From assembly GCA_021295735.1 (NCBI GenBank), contig JAGWBU010000024.1, positions 6,671 to 47,965 of the forward strand: 41,295 nucleotides of DNA, read 5' to 3'. This DNA comes from Candidatus Poribacteria bacterium (GTDB lineage: Bacteria > Poribacteria > WGA-4E > WGA-3G). Made by a program: the position numbers and the translations under genes. Each line of letters begins with the position of its first letter. The stretch's first letter is position 1. The notes beneath the pieces were generated by a model. The model was not told the origin of the DNA. It saw nothing but the letters and a program-made list of their open reading frames with translations, and made no database searches. Shown piece by piece: positions 1-8,525 of this stretch.

Positions 1-152
1 TTAGAGAAACTCCGATGCGGTTGGGAAACCGCACCTACCGGGTTTGGAAAAAATTAGAATTACCGAAATATTTTCTTAAGCTTCATTCAGTTTGCGTTCT
101 ATGGATGCACAAACTGCAAATTTGTGCTACAAGGTAGCACATTAGGTTATAA
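1..152 (-). repeat. Composite dispersed repeat (left-end copy)
   Basis: Read on the minus strand this matches the right-end repeat at 41193-41295 block by block. It has a TAACCTAA-type start near 152-143, a block ending in GTAGCACAAA near 131-118, a TTAAGAAAAT...TCGGTAATT block (about 79-57), then a hairpin with arms 16-22 and 27-33 (TGCGGTT/AACCGCA, 4-nt loop). Relative to the other copy it carries an insertion of about 35 nt near 86-118. The hairpin is followed on the plus strand by CCTAC, the complement of the GTAGG word seen beside many other hairpins here. No gene is seen in 1-247. Confidence 0.7.
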
Positions 153-190
153 CACTATTTTCAATGATTACTTCTCATTACAGAACCGTG

Positions 191-221
191 TTTGTAGTCG
201 CGCAATTCATTGCGCCTCTTA
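191..221 (+). repeat. 31-nt dispersed hairpin repeat, copy 1
   Basis: This stretch contains a perfect hairpin, GCGCAAT (200-206), TC, ATTGCGC (209-215), set between TTTGTAGTC and CTCTTA. An inverted copy with 29 of 31 bases identical lies at 38139-38169. Confidence 0.75.
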
Positions 222-247
222 CATAATAAAATTGAAAGAATTAGGTT

Positions 248-955
248 ATGTCTGTGTTTGGAAAAATTTGGAAACTATTGCAAATAGACTATTTAAAACT
301 AACCCTTATTGTTTTTTGTTCTTTACTGTTTTGTGTTGTGGTTAGCACACAGGAAGCAGGTGAACTCTTTACGATTGCGCAAATCCAGTACGGCGGTGGT
401 GGTGATTGGTACGGTGATCCCTCCACTATCGGAAATTGGCTGCGTCTACTCCGGGAAAGGACAGAGATTGAAACTGCAGATGATCGGGTTATCTTAAAGT
501 TAACTGACCATACACTTTATCAATATCCGATGCTCTATCTCGTAGGACACGGAAATATTCGTCTTACAGAACAGGAGGTTTTAGCACTACGACAATATCT
601 TACAAACGGAGGTTTTCTCTTTGTGAACGATGATTATGGATTAGACAAAAGTTTCCGCCGTGAAATAAGTCGGGTATTTCCGAAGCAGGATTTGCAGCCG
701 ATTCCTAATTCACATCCAATATACCACTGTTTTTACGATCTACCGGGGTTACCTAAAATCCATGAACACGATTCAGAACCAGCACAAGGTTTTGGTATTT
801 TTCACGATGGTCGAATGGTACTTTTTTACGCTTATAGTGCTGATATTGGTGATGGGCTGGAAGACCCAAGAGTACATCCAGATGACACACCAGAAGTCCG
901 AGAACTTGCCACAAAGATGGCTGTAAACATAGCAGTGTATGTGCTTACGCAATAG
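248..955 (+). CDS. DUF4159 domain-containing protein
   Basis: The 235-aa protein begins with a hydrophobic segment (about residues 15-33) that could be a signal peptide or membrane anchor. It then carries the DUF4159 hallmark QYGGGGDWYGDPS near residue 47, and later YLVGHGNIRLT and GGFLFVNDDYG, typical of this flavodoxin/ThuA-like fold. DUF4159 proteins are often found with MoxR-type ATPases, DUF58 and VWA proteins and DUF4175. Here the DUF4175 gene follows after 63 nt, consistent with co-transcription, while any MoxR partner would lie outside the window. The ATG at 248 has only a weak upstream AGG, so the start is fairly uncertain. The molecular function of the family is unknown; an envelope role is inferred. 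Confidence 0.85.
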   Translation: MSVFGKIWKLLQIDYLKLTLIVFCSLLFCVVVSTQEAGELFTIAQIQYGGGGDWYGDPSTIGNWLRLLRERTEIETADDRVILKLTDHTLYQYPMLYLVGHGNIRLTEQEVLALRQYLTNGGFLFVNDDYGLDKSFRREISRVFPKQDLQPIPNSHPIYHCFYDLPGLPKIHEHDSEPAQGFGIFHDGRMVLFYAYSADIGDGLEDPRVHPDDTPEVRELATKMAVNIAVYVLTQ

Positions 956-1018
956 ACGTTTTCTGTCCCTACAATTTGGAAACATTAATCTCCATAAGAG
1001 CGAACAAAGGAAATCAAA

Positions 1019-4000
1019 ATGCCAAATCAAAACATAAATCAGATTTACCAATCCATCATTGCCAAACTTAGTGCTGTGCGCCGAACTTGGCGATGGCTCA
1101 TTTTATCCGAAAGTTTTCTCAAATGGGTCAGCATGCTTGCATTTGTAATGACAGCAGTGCTTCTCTGTTTTCAGCTCCCGCTCCACCATTTTTTGCGTAG
1201 TAGCATTGTTATGCTTTCTATAGGTGCTGCTATCTACATCACTATTCGACTGCTTATTCGCCCACTATTACGCAAATTACCTCATTCGACGGTGGCCGCA
1301 TATCTTGAGAAAACGTATCCAACTATCCAAAATAGAATACTTAGCACTGTCCAGCTAAAACCGACACTGGAAGACAATCGATTGGGGTACGCACCAGAAT
1401 TTGTTGAGCAGCTAATTTCGCAAACACAACACGATATTGAGAAGATTGAATCGAAAAAGATTTTTCAGAACGAATTCCTAAAAATAAAGCGGCATGCAGG
1501 GATAGCTGTAATCGCTTTGGGAATCTTAATGCTTACAAACTTTCTCTTACCTTCTGCATTGAAAGGGTTTACCCAAACATTCGAAACTTTACCAAAAACG
1601 CCAATGGAAGGGTTTACAGCGCAGATAGAAGAGGTCAGCCCCGGGAACATTCAAATTAAGCGAGCTGAAGATGTTACCGTCACCGCAAAAGTCAGTGGGC
1701 ATCTTGATGCCCCTGTTCATGTTTATTATCGTCTGGCAAATGAAAATGTAAACGTGCCAGAACCTTCAAATACAGACATCAATACCCAAAAAGATGAAAA
1801 TCAATTACCTCATCTGTCGGATAGTGAAACATGGCAATCTTTACTGATGAATCGGGAACCCACTGACATTCTGTATAACGCGACTATTGAAAATATTGAC
1901 CGATCGCTGCAATACTATGTTTCAACTAAAGACATAGCATCTGATCAATATCAGATTGCGGTCCGCCATGAACCGATTGTCAAAACCTTTCAACTCCAAC
2001 TGAACTATCCTGCATACACACAACTGCCTTCCCAAACGCTTGAAGCGAATACGGGTAATACCGAAGTTCTCTATGGAACAGAAGTCGTCCTTACAGGAGA
2101 AAGCAATAAGCCGCTTACAGAAGCACATCTGGTTTTTGAAGAGGCTGATCTCATCAAGCTTAGCATCGAAGAGTCAACCGAAATAAAAGGGAGTTTTATA
2201 GCAAAGCAAGCAGGAAAATACCACATTCAAATTCAAGATACAGATGGTTTGACAAACACCGATCCGCTCACATATACGCTCAATGTTTTCAAAGATACTG
2301 CCCCCCAAGTAGAGATTATTGAACCCGGCAAAGACCTTGTTTTAGATAATGATATGCTCGTGAAACTCAAAGTTGAAGCAACTGATGATTACGGTATTCA
2401 GGCACTTCAATTGGTACATCGCATTCAAAAAGAGAATACCGATGACATTACTGTTACGCTAAAGCAAGTTCCCACATCCACTGCACCACCACAAACATCG
2501 CATTTTCTCACATATACTTGGGATATTGACCCACTCGGGCTATTTCCGGGTGAAGTGCTCTCTTACTATGTACAGGCACTTGATATTGACGATGTTTCTG
2601 GTCCCAACATCGGTAAATCGCGCACGTTTACGCTTCGTTTTCCGACACTTGACGAATTATATGATGAACTTGCTGCTGAACAGGAAACTGAACAACTCAG
2701 TCTTGATGAATTATTTGACGAACAGACGGAAGCTACTGGAATAGTTGACGAACTTCTGGATAAAATTCGAAAGTTCAGAGAATTATCACTCTCAGACGAG
2801 AAACTAATGCAGCAGGTTGTTGAATCGCAAAAGGAGATTGAGCGGAAGGCAAACGAACTCATCGCAGAAATGGAACAGACAGCGTCTGAAATGGAGAAAA
2901 ACCAACTCTTTGAACCTGAAACAATACAAAAGTATCAAGAACTCCAAGAGTTGATGAAGGAAGCACTATCTGAAGAACATCAGGAACTCTTGAAAAAATT
3001 GAGTGAGGCATTAGCAAAACAACAATTATCTGAACAAGAAAACGCAATGACTGAAGCCAATTTTAATCAGGAACAGTTTCAACAACAACTTGAACGGATG
3101 AAATCGCTCTATGAACAGCTTATTATGCAACAGAAACTTGAAGCAGCTGCAAAACAGGCGCAAGAACTCGCGGAACAGCAAAAGCAGCTGATGGATTCAT
3201 TAGATACATCTGTGCCAGAAAAAACAGCAGACTCATCAAAATCGGAGTTGAATGATGCTGCACAAAAGGAAGATCGGATTAAGCAAGAATCTGACAAACT
3301 TAGCGATAAATTGGATACACTCGGCAATGAAATGTCTGAAATGGCAAAATCCCAAGAAAATGCTGCACCACAAATCCAGCAAGTTGCTGATGAGGTAAAG
3401 CGGCTAAATCAATATGCACAGGATCAGAAACTTTCTGAAAATCTGCAAGATACAAGCGAAAGTTTGCGGGATGCCCAGAAACAAGATGCGCAGCAAACCG
3501 GTAGAAAAGCGGAACAAACCATGACAGAATTGGCACAGGGGTTAGATAATGCTTTGGAATTTATGGAAGGCGCAAATTCCAACCAAGCATTAACCGCAAT
3601 GCAGGAAGCTGTTAAAAGTGGTCTCTATCTTTCTCACCTTCATGAAAAAGTCATCAATCAAACGAACAAACTCATAATCACAAACCTGGAGGATTATATT
3701 GAGAGTGAAATTCATCAGCTGCAACAGCTCGCCGCAGATGAAATCAGTGCCGCCAAAGGTATAGCGCAGCTTGCAGATAAACTTTGGGAACTTGGAAAAC
3801 AGCAGATGCAGATTGATCCGAGGATCGTATGGAGGCTAAATGCTTCCAGCGATGCGCTGAACCGTGCCGCACGCGCACTGGAAGATAGACAGACGAGTCT
3901 TGCGCTCCCTATTCAAAGAGGTGGTCTCGCTGACATCAATCAAGCAGTTTTTGACTTACTTAACGCTATGGCGCAAATGAATCAACAGATGGGGGCAGGC

Positions 4001-4564
4001 GGACTACAAGATATGCTGGAACAACTACAACAACTCGCGCAAAGTCAAGAACAGCTCAATGAAATGGCACAAAACCTCAGTCAGCAGATGCGAGAACGTG
4101 GACAAACACCCAGCTTACAGCAAAGACTTGAAAGGATTGCTGGCCAACAACAACTTATCCGTGAGGCAACAGAAAGGCTGGCAGAAATCGCTGAAAACGC
4201 TGCGGAGATACTTGGAAGCCTAAAGGATGTTGCTGAAGAGATGGCGGAAGTCGAGAAAAAGCTTGGACAAGGTACACTCGATGACCAAGTTATTGACCAA
4301 CAGCAACGTATTCTGACACGGATGCTTGACAGCTTAAAATCATTACAAAAACGCGATATCGGCAGGCAGCGGAAAGCACAAGTTGCCAAAAAACCTACTG
4401 CGACGCCACAAGAGGTACCGCCACTGCATCCTGAACTATTAGAAATCGTCCGCAAACTTGAAACCACACCCAACGCCAAGGAATTGGAAAATATCCCATT
4501 TCAATACCGTGAACAACTTAGACAGTATTTCAAAGCACTCTCACAAAAGACAGTGGGTGAATAG
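1019..4564 (+). CDS. DUF4175 family large membrane-anchored coiled-coil protein
   Basis: This 1181-aa protein starts at an ATG preceded by AAAGG at 1006-1010. Two N-terminal hydrophobic segments (about residues 36-80) and a third near 160-178 anchor it in the membrane, as in DUF4175. Residues of about 190-560 look like extracytoplasmic beta-sandwich modules with phrases such as VEIIEPGKDLVLDNDMLVKL. From about 560 to 1110 it is a very Gln/Glu-rich coiled coil. The C-terminus is proline-containing and basic. It lies directly downstream of the DUF4159 gene, a common pairing. No enzymatic motif is seen, and the family role is unknown. A structural or chaperone-like envelope function is inferred from architecture only. 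Confidence 0.85.
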   Translation: MPNQNINQIYQSIIAKLSAVRRTWRWLILSESFLKWVSMLAFVMTAVLLCFQLPLHHFLRSSIVMLSIGAAIYITIRLLIRPLLRKLPHSTVAAYLEKTYPTIQNRILSTVQLKPTLEDNRLGYAPEFVEQLISQTQHDIEKIESKKIFQNEFLKIKRHAGIAVIALGILMLTNFLLPSALKGFTQTFETLPKTPMEGFTAQIEEVSPGNIQIKRAEDVTVTAKVSGHLDAPVHVYYRLANENVNVPEPSNTDINTQKDENQLPHLSDSETWQSLLMNREPTDILYNATIENIDRSLQYYVSTKDIASDQYQIAVRHEPIVKTFQLQLNYPAYTQLPSQTLEANTGNTEVLYGTEVVLTGESNKPLTEAHLVFEEADLIKLSIEESTEIKGSFIAKQAGKYHIQIQDTDGLTNTDPLTYTLNVFKDTAPQVEIIEPGKDLVLDNDMLVKLKVEATDDYGIQALQLVHRIQKENTDDITVTLKQVPTSTAPPQTSHFLTYTWDIDPLGLFPGEVLSYYVQALDIDDVSGPNIGKSRTFTLRFPTLDELYDELAAEQETEQLSLDELFDEQTEATGIVDELLDKIRKFRELSLSDEKLMQQVVESQKEIERKANELIAEMEQTASEMEKNQLFEPETIQKYQELQELMKEALSEEHQELLKKLSEALAKQQLSEQENAMTEANFNQEQFQQQLERMKSLYEQLIMQQKLEAAAKQAQELAEQQKQLMDSLDTSVPEKTADSSKSELNDAAQKEDRIKQESDKLSDKLDTLGNEMSEMAKSQENAAPQIQQVADEVKRLNQYAQDQKLSENLQDTSESLRDAQKQDAQQTGRKAEQTMTELAQGLDNALEFMEGANSNQALTAMQEAVKSGLYLSHLHEKVINQTNKLIITNLEDYIESEIHQLQQLAADEISAAKGIAQLADKLWELGKQQMQIDPRIVWRLNASSDALNRAARALEDRQTSLALPIQRGGLADINQAVFDLLNAMAQMNQQMGAGGLQDMLEQLQQLAQSQEQLNEMAQNLSQQMRERGQTPSLQQRLERIAGQQQLIREATERLAEIAENAAEILGSLKDVAEEMAEVEKKLGQGTLDDQVIDQQQRILTRMLDSLKSLQKRDIGRQRKAQVAKKPTATPQEVPPLHPELLEIVRKLETTPNAKELENIPFQYREQLRQYFKALSQKTVGE

Positions 4565-4589
4565 GTTAACACTATAATTGGAGTTCAAA

Positions 4590-6245
4590 ATGCATATTAA
4601 ATTTAAAATTCCCTTAATCTTATTCCTAATTCTCTTTATTGCTATTTCTGCCCGTGCTCTCACTGATACAGAAATAGACGCACTCATCGGTAGTATGTCA
4701 GTTGAAGAAAAGGTCGGACAGCTTCTTATTTTTGGCATAGGCGGTAAACAAGTAGGGACGGTTGCCAAAGCACATATTGTCAAACGTTTTGTTGGCAGTG
4801 TTATTCTTTATGATCGGAACGTCCAAGACCCCGCACAGGTGGCAGCGTTAACGTTTGCACTCCAAAAAACTGCTCAAGAAACACCCAACGCTATTCCGTT
4901 GTTCATTGCAATTGACCAAGAAGGTGGCACTGTCGCGCGGTTACGTAAGGGTGCTACAGTTTTACCCGGTAACCTTGCTTTAGGTGCTACACGATCTGTA
5001 GCATTGGCAGAAAAAGCGGGGGAACTCACTGCTATTGAATTAGCAACTGTCGGCATTAACCTAAACTTTGCCCCCGTTATGGACGTTAATACCAATCCAC
5101 ACAATCCGGTTATAGGGGTTCGCGCCTATGGAGAATCTCGAGACCTCGTCTCGCAACTTGGAACTGCTTACATCCGTGGATTGCAGCGATACGGTGTGCT
5201 TGCTACAGCCAAACACTTCCCCGGACACGGCGATACCAATGTCGATTCACACAAAAAATTACCTATTGTTACACATAATAAAAAGCGGATCAATACCATT
5301 GAATTGGCACCTTTTCACGCTGCAATTAAAGCAGATGTAGCCGCTATTATGTCAGCACATATCCTCTATCCAGTACTCGACCGAGAGATGCCAGCAACGC
5401 TTTCATACCCAATACTCACGAGACTCCTCCGCCAACAGTTCGGTTTCGACGGACTTATTATCACAGATGATTTAGAAATGAAAGCGATTGATGACCAATA
5501 CGAAACAGGCAACGCTGCTGTCTTAGCGATTCAAGCGGGTGCTGATATGGTTATGGTTCCGTGGACTCTAAAAAAGCAGCAACGCGTTTATAACGCACTC
5601 CGCCAAGCTGTGCACCGCCGAGACATCACTGAAAGACGACTCAACAACTCTGTGCGACGTATCTTAAAAAGCAAAGATGCTTGCGGTGCTTTTGATAAAC
5701 CGTTAGTCCCTATAGAAAATCCAAATGCTATAAACTCGCCTCTTGCCGTTGTGGGAAGCAGACAACACAGAGAAATCGCTCAAACTATCGCAACACAGGC
5801 GATAACCCTCGTCAAAAACACAGGCGGTATACTCCCTTTGAGCCAAGAACCACAAGAACCTGTTTTAGTCATTAGTCCGGCACGTGAATTTTCTAACACT
5901 TTCCTCAAGGCACATACGGATATTACCCACATAAACCCTGTTTTAATTCCCGCGCAATTGAACGCGAAGCAGTTAGCACCGGTACTGTTGCTATCTAAAC
6001 CCTCGCTTATCGTAGCAGGAATTGTCAACGCGCAGCAAGCCAACCTTATTCACGAATTGAGCCAAAAAACCGATATCCCGATCATCGTTATTTCGCTTAA
6101 ATCGCCCTATCTACTTGGCAAATGCCCCGATGTCGCCTGTGCTATCGCTGCATACGATGGCAACTACTTTTCTGTTGCTGCTGCTGTGGATGTGTTGTTA
6201 GGTAAAAGACAAGCAACAGGAAAATTGCCAGTTACAATTCCGTAA
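4590..6245 (+). CDS. nagZ: Glycoside hydrolase family 3 beta-N-acetylhexosaminidase (NagZ-like), exported
   Basis: The 551-aa protein would remove beta-linked N-acetylglucosamine, for example from muropeptides. The NagZ signature KHFPGHGDTNVDSH is at residues 208-221, including the Asp-His dyad used by this branch of GH3. The nucleophile is probably D293 in ITDDLEM, and FIAIDQEGGTVARL (105-118) forms part of the substrate pocket. A hydrophobic N-terminus ending ARA (about residues 6-23) looks like a signal peptide, so it probably works in the periplasm. The extra domain after about residue 380 resembles the C-terminal domain of Bacillus-type NagZ. The ATG at 4590 is chosen over an upstream TTG at 4578 because GGAG sits at 4580-4583. 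Confidence 0.93.
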   Translation: MHIKFKIPLILFLILFIAISARALTDTEIDALIGSMSVEEKVGQLLIFGIGGKQVGTVAKAHIVKRFVGSVILYDRNVQDPAQVAALTFALQKTAQETPNAIPLFIAIDQEGGTVARLRKGATVLPGNLALGATRSVALAEKAGELTAIELATVGINLNFAPVMDVNTNPHNPVIGVRAYGESRDLVSQLGTAYIRGLQRYGVLATAKHFPGHGDTNVDSHKKLPIVTHNKKRINTIELAPFHAAIKADVAAIMSAHILYPVLDREMPATLSYPILTRLLRQQFGFDGLIITDDLEMKAIDDQYETGNAAVLAIQAGADMVMVPWTLKKQQRVYNALRQAVHRRDITERRLNNSVRRILKSKDACGAFDKPLVPIENPNAINSPLAVVGSRQHREIAQTIATQAITLVKNTGGILPLSQEPQEPVLVISPAREFSNTFLKAHTDITHINPVLIPAQLNAKQLAPVLLLSKPSLIVAGIVNAQQANLIHELSQKTDIPIIVISLKSPYLLGKCPDVACAIAAYDGNYFSVAAAVDVLLGKRQATGKLPVTIP

Positions 6246-6429
6246 AGCCAATTCGAGATACATTTTTTTTGCAGGATATATTACCAATAAGACGCATCGA
6301 ATATTGTAAAATCCAATAAAATCCCAATATGTTTCCAATAACCCGCCACATATTCTATTTGATTCACACAAAAAAGTATCGTATAATTAACACGTGTTTT
6401 AGAATGCAACGCCCAATACGGCTACGCGA

Positions 6430-7065
6430 GCGTTCGATACTCTAAGAGGTGGTGAGGTTCCCTGAAAAGCGACCACACGGGAACACAACTTTTACAACCA
6501 CAACAGTCGCTCGAAATCTCGATGGTGAGCCGTGGGCAGTCTCTTTGGATCCGCGACACCAAACGGAGACGGAACAACACCAACACGGAAAAAGATCGCG
6601 TCCATACTCAAGGAGTCGTGGGGAGTTTTCCAATGCCGAACGACACCAAATGGAAACTCAAATATGTCCGAAACGTCAATCTCAAATTGTTGGAGGGGTT
6701 TATAACCCGACAGCATCCTACTTTTGTGGGAGCGGTTTGTAACCCGATAATATCCCACATCTATTGTGGGAGGGGTTTTCAACCCCGATATATGAGATAC
6801 GTTCTACATACCCACAGGAACATGTCGTTTAAAATCTCACTGGAGTTGCGGAGGTTCAACTGACACTAACGGCCCCAGAAACCGAACCAACCTGATCATA
6901 GTATCAAGTTGACACGTTGTCTCATGGCGCGCTTCACACACGTGCTGGGAGCAGCCCAATGTCTACTTGAAATATGATGTCTTCCGTAGAAAAGGACCGT
7001 TAAAATCTCAAAGAGTCGTGGCGTTTCTTGAGACACCGCAGCATCTCAAAAACGAACCATCCACG
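6430..7065 (+). repeat. Degenerate array of about five ~70-nt elements
   Basis: Diverged copies start near 6430, 6507, 6595, 6830 and 6994. The shared core is roughly AAATCTC, a few bases, then GAGTCGTGG and a T-rich run. GAGTCGTGG is exact at 6613-6621 and 7013-7021. The other copies read AGAGGTGGT (6445), TGAGCCGTGG (6525) and GGAGTTGCGG (6842). The 3' parts share GACACC-like and GAACCA-like words, and the upstream flanks share a GGAAnnnnnTCG-like approach. Copies are too diverged for a CRISPR and the spacing is irregular (about 77, 88, 235 and 164 nt). Function is unknown. Confidence 0.5.
6689..6788 (+). repeat. Three tandem hairpin units of the GTGGGAGG family
   Basis: Units start at about 6689, 6726 and 6766. 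Each reads G(T)(G)GGAG followed by a short stem: GGGTT-TAT-AACCC, GGTT-TGT-AACC and GGGGTT-TTC-AACCCC. Each ends in CCGA or CCCGA. The flanks are conserved while the stem length and sequence vary. A further CCCACA/TGTGGG inverted pair lies at about 6754-6770. Confidence 0.7.
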
Positions 7066-7145
7066 TCAATTGCTGCGAACTCCCAGTCCGTAAAGCTGGA
7101 ACTCGTGAAGCTGACTTTGGGCTTTGCATTCCGTTTTTTTGCGCC

Positions 7146-7254
7146 GATTGCTGCCTTATCTTTCACATTTGTAGGGTGGGGTCTCTGTGCCCCGCTGATT
7201 GCTGCCTTATCTTTCACATTTGTAGGGTGGGGTCTCTGTGCCCCGCTGATTGCT
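7146..7254 (+). repeat. 51-bp perfect tandem duplication
   Basis: Positions 7146-7196 and 7197-7247 are identical 51-bp units, followed by 7 nt of a third copy. Each unit holds a GTAGGG word and a hairpin with GGGG, a TCTCTGT-type loop and CCCC, related to the repeat at 40052-40079. The perfect identity suggests a recent duplication. Confidence 0.9.
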
Positions 7255-7393
7255 AATATGTGCGTAGGTATACAACTGGGTCAAACCCAACAGGAACGAA
7301 AAAACACGAAAACACGTCCCATTCCTTATGCTGCTGGTCATTAGCACGTCCATGGGACGTAACAAACGTCCTACTAAAAACGCAATAATTACA

Positions 7394-7422
7394 TTGCTAT
7401 TTTTTGGTGTTTATGTTAAAAT
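7394..7422 (+). promoter_or_regulatory. Possible sigma70-type promoter for the defence-like operon
   Basis: TTGCTA (7394-7399) and TAAAAT (7417-7422) are separated by 17 nt. The predicted start would fall at or just before the ATG at 7430, giving a leaderless or near-leaderless transcript. That would fit the absence of a Shine-Dalgarno sequence there. The -35 match is only 4 of 6. Confidence 0.35.
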
Positions 7423-7429
7423 AAATTGC

Positions 7430-7669
7430 ATGGAAAGAAAAGATTTACAGAAGAATAAATCAGAAATGCAAAACGAACTTTTACCCGAATATGATTTAAA
7501 AAAGTTACGGACCCGAGGGGTAGGTCCTGGGCGAAAATCTTTTGCTGGTAAACCTGTTATCCAATTAGAGCCTGACGTTGCTGAAGTATTTCCAGATGCT
7601 GCGTCTGTAAACGAAGCACTACGATTCCTAATTCGCATTACAAAAGAAAACAACACAGCAGTTCAATAA
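7430..7669 (+). CDS. Small antitoxin-like / CopG-like hypothetical protein
   Basis: This is a 79-aa protein starting MERKDLQKN at 7430. An upstream start at 7328 would add residues with no family resemblance and would run through likely promoter sequence. The C-terminal half contains QLEPDVAEVFPDAASVNEALRFLI, the pattern of a family of small DNA-binding/antitoxin-like proteins common in cyanobacteria and environmental phyla (recalled, not searched). No separate toxin gene of ordinary size lies beside it. The next gene begins 21 nt downstream, so it probably leads the operon and may act as its regulator or as an accessory subunit. No Shine-Dalgarno sequence is visible. Confidence 0.7.
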   Translation: MERKDLQKNKSEMQNELLPEYDLKKLRTRGVGPGRKSFAGKPVIQLEPDVAEVFPDAASVNEALRFLIRITKENNTAVQ

Positions 7670-7690
7670 AATCTATCTCAAGAGGACAGC

Positions 7691-8509
7691 ATGGCAGAAA
7701 AAACACGACATCTTCTCGGACTTTCGGGTGGAAAAGATAGCTCAGCACTTGCCGTTTATATGCGGGACAGAGTGCCAGAGATGGAATATTTTTTCACGGA
7801 TACCGGTAAAGAATTGCCAGAGACTTACGATTTTTTGGACCGCCTTGAAGCATTCCTCGGCAAACCGATTGCCCGTCTCAACGTTGAACGCGATTTTGAC
7901 CACTGGTTGACTCTTCATGGTGGATTGCTGCCATCGTCTCAAGTGCGTTGGTGTACTGTAAAACTTAAAATACGACCTTTTGAAGAATACGTAGGCGAAG
8001 ATAAAGCGTTCAACTACGTTGCTATCCGTGCTGACGAAGACCGTGTCGGCTACAAACCGCTGAAAACGACATCCCACCAAAACATTCTCCCCAAATATCC
8101 ATTCAAGGAGGATGGCATCACCAAAGACGACGTTTATCGTATCCTTGAGGAGAGCGGACTCGGTTTGCCCGACTATTACAAGTGGCGCACGCGTTCTGGG
8201 TGCTACTTCTGCTTTTTCCAACGCAAATCCGAATGGGTGGGACTCTTAGAGCAACACCCCGACCTCTTTGAACTTGCCAAAGAGTACGAGAAGTTTAATT
8301 CGGAAACAGGTGAACGATTCACGTGGAGTCAGGGTGAAAGTTTAGAGGAGTTAGCAGATCCAGAACGGATAGCGCAAATCAAGGTAAATACTGAAAAGGC
8401 GAAGACATCTAAGAAAAAGGAAAAACCGAATCGCCGCCTGATAGAGATATTAACCGACGTTCACGATGATGAGGATGACGAGGAACCTTGTCTGATTTGC
8501 CATAAATGA
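7691..8509 (+). CDS. DndC/PAPS-reductase-like PP-loop protein, compact
   Basis: This 272-aa member of the adenine nucleotide alpha-hydrolase superfamily has the PP-loop SGGKDS at residues 12-17, FFTDTGKELPETYDFL at 34-49, QVRWCTVKLKIRPFEEY (84-100) and IRADEDR (112-118). Cysteines at 88, 171, 174, 267 and 270 (the last four as two CxxC pairs) could bind an iron-sulfur cluster, as described for the phosphorothioation protein DndC. It is much shorter than typical DndC, and no dndA, B, D or E gene is in the window. AGAGG at 7681-7685 supports the ATG. The gene sits 16 nt before an SBD-HNH endonuclease gene, implying a sulfur-related nucleic-acid role. A different PAPS-reductase-fold activity is possible. 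Confidence 0.85.
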   Translation: MAEKTRHLLGLSGGKDSSALAVYMRDRVPEMEYFFTDTGKELPETYDFLDRLEAFLGKPIARLNVERDFDHWLTLHGGLLPSSQVRWCTVKLKIRPFEEYVGEDKAFNYVAIRADEDRVGYKPLKTTSHQNILPKYPFKEDGITKDDVYRILEESGLGLPDYYKWRTRSGCYFCFFQRKSEWVGLLEQHPDLFELAKEYEKFNSETGERFTWSQGESLEELADPERIAQIKVNTEKAKTSKKKEKPNRRLIEILTDVHDDEDDEEPCLICHK

Positions 8510-8525
8510 TATTGTGGAAGTTCCA

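Larger units (their letters stand above)
6246..7429. other. Gene-free, repeat-rich intergenic region
   Basis: I see no convincing gene here. Several 60-125 codon open frames exist on both strands, but they run through repeats, lack ribosome binding sites and resemble no family I know. The region contains a degenerate array of about 70-nt elements (6430-7065), three stacked hairpin units (6689-6788) and a 51-bp tandem duplication (7146-7254). It separates the nagZ-side operon from the defence-like island. Confidence 0.7.

Noticed and set aside
4081-4479. 132-codon minus-strand frame inside the DUF4175 gene
   Set aside because: Ser/Cys-rich translation opposite the Gln-rich coiled coil; a compositional shadow.
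6449-6863. Overlapping open frames of 60-113 codons on both strands
   Set aside because: They run through the degenerate array and hairpin repeats, have no ribosome binding sites, and resemble no protein family.
6430-7065. CRISPR array
   Set aside because: Copies are diverged, unevenly spaced and longer than CRISPR repeats, and there are no cas genes.
6967-7344. 125-codon plus-strand frame with a repeated 17-residue segment
   Set aside because: The peptide repeat is simply the 51-bp intergenic tandem duplication read in frame; there is no supporting start signal.
7742-8221. 159-codon minus-strand frame opposite the PP-loop gene
   Set aside because: The plus-strand protein has clear family motifs over the same interval; the antisense frame has none.
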